Positions 6,831 through 9,857 of a stretch of 9,857 nucleotides of DNA are shown one piece after another. The stretch is from positions 1 to 9,857 of the forward strand of contig CAIYBQ010000196.1 in NCBI GenBank assembly GCA_903924445.1, read 5' to 3'. Position 1 is the stretch's first letter, and every line of letters begins with the position of its first letter. The stretch comes from an uncultured Armatimonadota bacterium (GTDB lineage Bacteria; Armatimonadota; Armatimonadia; Armatimonadales; Armatimonadaceae). The translations under genes were made by a program, and so were the position numbers. Under the pieces are notes generated by a model. That model searched no databases and had not been told where the DNA came from. It worked only from the letters and a program-made list of their open reading frames with translations.

Positions 6831-6844
6831 CCGGCTGGCGCCGG
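6831..6844 (-). promoter_or_regulatory. Small hairpin next to the ribosome binding site of pilD
   Basis: On the minus strand the sequence CCGGC-GCCA-GCCGG can fold into a five-base-pair GC-only stem. Its 3' arm runs directly into the GGAG that would serve as ribosome binding site for the prepilin peptidase. If it forms in the mRNA it could limit ribosome access. It is short, and the effect is inferred only from position. Confidence 0.35.
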
Positions 6845-6849
6845 CATAT

Positions 6850-6878
6850 AAAAATGCCCGGGGCGGATGCCCCGGGCA
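6850..6878 (-). terminator. Intrinsic terminator after gspF
   Basis: On the minus strand a perfect ten-base-pair stem (TGCCCGGGGC, loop ATCC, GCCCCGGGCA) is followed at once by TTTTT and ATAT. This is the layout of a strong Rho-independent terminator. It begins about 24 bases after the gspF stop codon and ends about 22 bases before the start of the prepilin peptidase gene. On the plus strand the stem is not followed by a T run, so it acts only for the minus strand. Confidence 0.85.
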
Positions 6879-6902
6879 ATGTGCTGTCGTCGAGACGCCA
6901 AT

Positions 6903-8165
6903 TTATTCTTCGTCGCCACCACCACCGGAGAGACCCTGAATAAGGCCAACAAGCGGCAGGAACATCGCGATAACGATGTATCCAACGGTCACACCGAGGA
7001 AGACAATCAAAAGAGGTTCGATCGCAGCGGTCAGCGATGCAATCGCTGCATCCACTTCGCCGTCGTAGAAGTCTGCGATCTTCGAAAGCATTGTGTCAAG
7101 CGAACCTGCTTCCTGTCCGATGGAAATCATCTGGATGACCATTGGAGGGAACATTTTCGACTTATATAAAGGCTCCGAGATTGTGTCTCCTTCACGGACA
7201 CGAGCACGTGCATCGAGGATGGCATCTGAGAGGACATCGTTCGAAACCGTACCAGCAACCGTCTCAAGTGCCTGAAGAATAGGTACACCAGATGAAAGCA
7301 ACGTAGCGAGAGTTCGTGAGAATCGGGCTAGTGCAACCTTGTGGTTCAACTTACCGAAAACAGGAATCTTCAGCTTCACCAAGTCAAAGAATCGGTGCCC
7401 AACCTTGGTACGACCAAAGAGTTTACAAGCAAACCACAAGGCGGCCACAATCATGGCCACGTAGTAGAACTTGTAAACCATGAAGTCAGAGAAGAGCTTG
7501 AGCGACATCGTCATCGCCGGGAAGTCTTCTGCCTTCAGACCAAGATCAATAAACATCTTAAGGAACTGTGGAACGATGAAAATCGTCAGGAACATAACGA
7601 TTCCAAGGGCGACCACAGAAACGAGAACCGGGTAGGTAAGCGCGGCTTTGACTTTGCGGCGGAGCTCAACGTCCTTCTCAAGGAACGTTGAAAGACGCTG
7701 GAGGGACTCTTCGAGTACACCACCGACCTCTCCTGCACGAATCAATCCGATAAAGAGGTTCGAGAACGTTCCTGGGTACTTGGACATCGCCTTTGAGAGC
7801 ATGTTTCCAGCCTCAACTTCGAGCTTGAGGTCAATGATAATCTTCTTCAGCTTCGGGGAGGAGTTCTGTTCGCCAAGGACATCTAGGCAGCGCACAAGCG
7901 ACACACCAGCGTCAATCATGGTAGAGAACTGGCGGCAGAAAATCGAAAGTTCGGTCAGCTTGACTTTTTGGAAGCGCTCCAAGAAAGCAGGCATCGGAAC
8001 TGCCATGTTGGTCTTGAGACCCTTTTCCTTGGCAGGCTTGATTTCCTTGACAGTGTAACCTTGCTGCGACAGACGTTGGCGCAGCTCGCTGATGCTAACC
8101 GCTTCGCTCGTATTTGTAACCGACTTGCCGTCGGAAGCCGTTGCTGTAAACGTAAATGCAGGCAT
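6903..8165 (-). CDS. pilC: Type II secretion / type IV pilus inner-membrane platform protein GspF/PilC
   Basis: This 420-residue protein is a complete GspF/PilC platform subunit, which sits in the inner membrane, contacts the assembly ATPase and helps to add pilin or pseudopilin subunits. The N-terminal cytoplasmic motif (FTATASDGKSV to RLSQQGYTVKEI, about 5-42) is followed by two repeated GspF domains. The first starts at FCRQFSTMIDAGVSL (76-90) with AGEVGG (144-149); the second starts at ARFSRTLATLLSSGVPI (280-296) with GQEAGSLD (350-357). Membrane segments lie at about 178-200, 231-249 and 381-410. The C-terminus GLSGGGGDEE is short and acidic. The ATG at 8165 has AAAGGG eight bases upstream. 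A consensus-like promoter lies about 60 bases before it and a terminator follows, so gspF can be transcribed on its own. No assembly ATPase (PilB/GspE) gene is in the window. Family certain; pilus versus secretion role open. Confidence 0.95.
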   Translation of the reverse strand: MPAFTFTATASDGKSVTNTSEAVSISELRQRLSQQGYTVKEIKPAKEKGLKTNMAVPMPAFLERFQKVKLTELSIFCRQFSTMIDAGVSLVRCLDVLGEQNSSPKLKKIIIDLKLEVEAGNMLSKAMSKYPGTFSNLFIGLIRAGEVGGVLEESLQRLSTFLEKDVELRRKVKAALTYPVLVSVVALGIVMFLTIFIVPQFLKMFIDLGLKAEDFPAMTMSLKLFSDFMVYKFYYVAMIVAALWFACKLFGRTKVGHRFFDLVKLKIPVFGKLNHKVALARFSRTLATLLSSGVPILQALETVAGTVSNDVLSDAILDARARVREGDTISEPLYKSKMFPPMVIQMISIGQEAGSLDTMLSKIADFYDGEVDAAIASLTAAIEPLLIVFLGVTVGYIVIAMFLPLVGLIQGLSGGGGDEE

Positions 8166-8229
8166 TCGCGCTACCCTTTCACCAACACCCTAGAACCACC
8201 AGATGTATTACCTGTACTGATAGGTCTAG

Positions 8230-8258
8230 ATAATATTGCAGCGGATGCGCCACGTCAA
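8230..8258 (-). promoter_or_regulatory. Sigma70-type promoter of gspF/pilC
   Basis: On the minus strand TTGACG (8258-8253) and TATTAT (8235-8230) are separated by exactly 17 bases. The -35 box matches the consensus at five of six positions and the -10 box at five of six. Transcription would start near 8223, giving a leader of about 58 bases before the gspF start codon. It is the best promoter I can see in the window. Confidence 0.75.
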
Positions 8259-8297
8259 GCGGTGTATCCCTGTCTGACTACTGTAATGCGGCCCGAG

Positions 8298-8319
8298 TTC
8301 CTATAATTCGTTATCGGAA
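8298..8319 (-). terminator. Imperfect hairpin just after the isomerase stop codon
   Basis: Immediately downstream of the isomerase-like gene, the minus strand reads TTCC-G-ATAA-CGAA-TTAT-A-GGAA, a stem of 4+4 pairs around one mismatch with a four-base loop. No T run follows, so it is at best a weak terminator or a 3'-end stabiliser. On the plus strand the loop is TTCG. Confidence 0.3.
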
Positions 8320-8320
8320 A

Positions 8321-9079
8321 CTAGGATGCAAATCCCCAGTTACGCAGCGCCGTGATGCTCCGTGCGATGGACTCAAGCGGCGTGTGTGTCGAACATTGAT
8401 CCTGCTCAACAATAAACCCTTGGGCTCCAGCATCGACCGCAGCCTGCAGGACACTTCCCTTGTAATCGATGATTCCATCCCCGACCGGACGGAAATCGCC
8501 ATCTTCAGACATGTCCTTAAGATGCACTAGCGGTACGTTTCCACTAAGACTCTGTAGCTCGGTAATCGGATCCTTGCCTGCCTTTACCACCCAGTAAAGG
8601 TCAAGTTCAGCTGCGATATGGCCATCGCCACCCGCAAGAACGGCCGCATACCCCGTACCGGTTGCATCTTCCATTTCAAACTCAAATGCATGGTTGTGGT
8701 AGCAAAGCTGGATACCAGCATCCCGGAGCTGCGCACCGGCTGCTGCCAGCGATGCACCGAGTGCACGCATGTTCTCAATGCTGTCGCGCCAATCGCCATC
8801 AATCCAAGGCACTGTCAACCTAGATGTCTCAAAGACCCGGCAGAGCTCGATGGCCGCAGGGACATCCGCCAGCAAGTCAGCGTAACCAGAGTGCGCACCG
8901 ATGACTGTCAAACCCCGGGCATCTAACTCGGCCTTGAGCGCAGCCGGCGTCAGGTCATACAAACCCGCAAGCTCAACACCCGCATAACCGGCCTCTGCAA
9001 CCGCATCCAATGTTGCATGCAAATTAACCGCCGCATCATCCCGCAATGTGTACAGCTGAAGATAGATAGGATTTGCCAT
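8321..9079 (-). CDS. Sugar phosphate isomerase/epimerase-like TIM-barrel protein
   Basis: From the chosen ATG the protein has 252 residues and belongs to the xylose-isomerase-like TIM-barrel (AP endonuclease 2) superfamily. Visible landmarks are the first strand IYLQLYTLRDD (5-15), GYAGVELAG (31-39), LCYHNHAFEFE (125-135), AELDLYWVVKAGKDP (157-171), VHLKDM (185-190), VGDGIIDYKG (199-208) and VEQD (224-227). D160, H186 and E225, with one Glu of the FEFE stretch, are the likely metal ligands. Relatives isomerise or epimerise sugars, keto-inositols or hydroxypyruvate; the substrate is not shown by sequence. The ATG at 9079 is preferred because the family begins with the QLYTLRD strand; a TTG at 9094 would add five residues. 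No signal peptide. It appears to stand alone, divergent from arsR, though a role in sugar metabolism next to the import operon's products is conceivable. Confidence 0.85.
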   Translation of the reverse strand: MANPIYLQLYTLRDDAAVNLHATLDAVAEAGYAGVELAGLYDLTPAALKAELDARGLTVIGAHSGYADLLADVPAAIELCRVFETSRLTVPWIDGDWRDSIENMRALGASLAAAGAQLRDAGIQLCYHNHAFEFEMEDATGTGYAAVLAGGDGHIAAELDLYWVVKAGKDPITELQSLSGNVPLVHLKDMSEDGDFRPVGDGIIDYKGSVLQAAVDAGAQGFIVEQDQCSTHTPLESIARSITALRNWGFAS

Positions 9080-9248
9080 TGTCGTTGCCCCCAAATCACT
9101 AGTAATGGTGCCCGGACATCGATGTCGCAGGCTTACGAATATACGCTAACCATATCAGGCACTAAGCGGGACTTCCATCCTCTAAAGGAAGAGGGTAATC
9201 GCCACGTCATAACACTTCGTCATTTCATGAAGTGATAGACTTTTCTAT
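9080..9248. other. Divergent intergenic region between isomerase-like gene and arsR-like gene
   Basis: This stretch of about 170 bases must carry the promoters of both flanking genes. On the minus strand TATATT (around 9139-9144) is a possible -10 box but lacks a good -35 box. Besides the dyad near the arsR start there is a small CCTCT-N6-AGAGG repeat at 9179-9194 of doubtful meaning. I see no RNA gene here. Confidence 0.4.
9213..9234. promoter_or_regulatory. Inverted repeat CACTTC-N10-GAAGTG, probable ArsR operator
   Basis: A 22-base dyad with outer arms CACTTC and GAAGTG and partial symmetry in the middle lies 14 bases before the start codon of the arsR-like gene. ArsR/SmtB regulators usually bind imperfect dyads of this size over their own promoters, so self-repression of the arsR-arsI operon is the natural reading. 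It is inferred from position and symmetry. Confidence 0.5.
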
Positions 9249-9599
9249 ATGACCGCAACACAGCTGGATAGAGCCCTCAAAGCCCTTGCGGACCGCAATC
9301 GCCGCGAGCTGTTTATGTGCATCCAACAGTGCTGCGGGGAGGTTGCACTGGATGCATCCGGGGATGCACACGCAATCGGCCCAGGAAAGACCATTGGGGA
9401 TATTTGTTGCCAGCTCAGCGGCGACCGCACCGTCACTAGCACGATTAGCCAGCGTATCAAGGAGCTGCGCGATGCGGAGCTCATCCATGTCACACGCCAT
9501 GGACGCCATATGCTCTGCTCAATCAATCCAGAAACTCTCATCAGTCTTCAGTCATTCTTCAGTAGCTGTATCTGCCAGACATCCAAGGAAACTCAATGA
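9249..9599 (+). CDS. arsR: ArsR/SmtB-family metalloregulator, cysteine-rich
   Basis: This 116-residue winged-helix protein fits the ArsR family, repressors that leave DNA when they bind a metal or metalloid. LDRALKALADRNRREL (6-21) is the first helix; TVTSTISQRIKELRDAELI (61-79) is the helix-turn-helix with recognition helix; HGRHMLCSINPETL (84-97) is the wing and last strand. It has eight cysteines: C24, the pair C28-C29, the pair C53-C54, C90, C107 and C109. C53-C54 fall in the helix before the recognition helix, where classical ArsR proteins carry their arsenic ligands. A loop of about 20 residues rich in Gly, Ala and Asp follows the C28-C29 pair. The start codon is ATG at 9249; its ribosome binding site is weak. 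The TGA overlaps the ATG of the arsI-like gene (ATGA), so the regulator and the enzyme are translated together. Inducer (arsenite, organoarsenical or another metal) is inferred, not seen. Confidence 0.85.
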   Translation: MTATQLDRALKALADRNRRELFMCIQQCCGEVALDASGDAHAIGPGKTIGDICCQLSGDRTVTSTISQRIKELRDAELIHVTRHGRHMLCSINPETLISLQSFFSSCICQTSKETQ

Positions 9600-9857
9600 A
9601 ACTCCATATTTCACTCAATGTTCACGACATAGAAGCTAGCACCCGCTTCTATACATCCTTCTTTGGCCAGGAGCCGCACAAGGTTCGGCCGGGGTATGCC
9701 AACTTTGATGTCGCAGCCCCTCCCATCAAACTCGCGCTCAATCAGGCGACTGAGCCTCTCGCACACGGGACGCTGAACCACCTCGGGATTTTGGTCGAGT
9801 CCCCAGCGGATGTCCTTGTTGCCCGCCAGCGTCTCGCGGATGCAGGCCTTGCCACGA
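9596..9857 (+). CDS. arsI: ArsI/CadI-family VOC metalloenzyme, partial (C-terminus beyond the window)
   Basis: The first 87 residues of a vicinal-oxygen-chelate (glyoxalase-like) protein can be read. The order HISLNVHDIEASTRFY (4-19), FFGQEPHKVRPGYANFDV (22-39), PPIKLAL (42-48) and LNHLGILVES (60-69) closely follows ArsI C-As lyases and the cadmium-induced CadI group. ArsI enzymes split the carbon-arsenic bond of trivalent organoarsenicals such as methylarsenite using Fe(II) and oxygen; H4 and H62 are at the positions expected for metal ligands. The vicinal cysteine pair that binds arsenic in ArsI lies further on and is cut off by the window edge, so the activity cannot be confirmed. AAGGAA six bases before the ATG supports the start, which overlaps the arsR stop. 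Confidence 0.8.
   Translation, partial: MKLHISLNVHDIEASTRFYTSFFGQEPHKVRPGYANFDVAAPPIKLALNQATEPLAHGTLNHLGILVESPADVLVARQRLADAGLAT

Noticed and set aside
7648..8058. 136-residue open frame on the plus strand
   Set aside because: Antisense to the conserved gspF gene; composition rich in Ser and Arg as expected from a reverse-frame shadow.
8302..8307. Perfect TATAAT on the plus strand
   Set aside because: No -35 box at suitable spacing and no plus-strand gene downstream; the bases form one arm of the hairpin after the isomerase gene.
9179..9194. CCTCT-N6-AGAGG inverted repeat
   Set aside because: Short, low-complexity purine/pyrimidine arms, no T run and no clear relation to a start; not listed as an operator or terminator.
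9286..9639. 117-residue open frame on the plus strand overlapping arsR
   Set aside because: Alternate frame of the arsR and arsI genes, both of which match known families; rich in Ser, Ala and Cys with no domain seen.
1..9857. CRISPR array, tRNA/rRNA genes, transposase or integrase genes
   Set aside because: Looked for on both strands; no regularly spaced repeats, no cloverleaf-like stretch and no mobile-element protein seen.

Overview
The window is bacterial, gene-dense and of moderate GC, with short intergenic gaps and many overlapping start/stop codons. It holds a sugar-import and glycoside-hydrolase operon, a type IV pilus or type II secretion pair, a STAS-domain regulator, a sugar isomerase-like gene and the start of an arsenic-type resistance operon. 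No marker gene fixes the lineage. A free-living heterotroph with type IV pilus-like machinery fits; Armatimonadota is only a weak guess from the overall gene style.

Left block (1-4663, minus strand, read right to left): a lipoprotein sugar-binding protein, a MalF-type permease, a MalG-type permease, a six-bladed-propeller hydrolase with Asp boxes (sialidase superfamily, most like GH93 exo-arabinanases in its central motifs) and a GH43 hydrolase that runs off the left edge. The junctions are ATGA, TGATG, a 5-bp gap and ATGA, so this is a tightly coupled operon. No ATPase gene is present. Neither hydrolase shows a signal peptide, so the simplest reading is import of an oligosaccharide, possibly arabinose-containing, and its cleavage in the cytoplasm.

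Middle block (4664-5403): an intergenic stretch with two TGCA-type inverted repeats, then on the plus strand a possible 70-residue protein without any Lys, Arg or His, overlapped ATGA-style by a 125-residue STAS-domain protein. The STAS gene meets the prepilin peptidase gene tail to tail, and one CTAG tetranucleotide supplies both TAG stop codons.

Pilus block (5400-8258, minus strand): a strong sigma70-type promoter (TTGACG-17-TATTAT) drives a complete GspF/PilC inner-membrane platform gene. A strong intrinsic terminator follows it, and only 22 bases further on an unusually long prepilin peptidase (475 aa) begins, with a large insert between its two active-site motifs.

Right block (8298-9857): a TIM-barrel sugar phosphate isomerase/epimerase-like gene on the minus strand, divergent from an arsR-like regulator gene that overlaps the start of an ArsI/CadI-type VOC metalloenzyme gene, which is cut by the right edge. 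I see no tRNA, rRNA, CRISPR array, insertion sequence or phage gene. Most of the window is recognisable biology; the least ordinary items are the enlarged prepilin peptidase, the terminator placed between gspF and pilD, the base-free small ORF coupled to STAS, and the cysteine-rich ArsR paired with ArsI.
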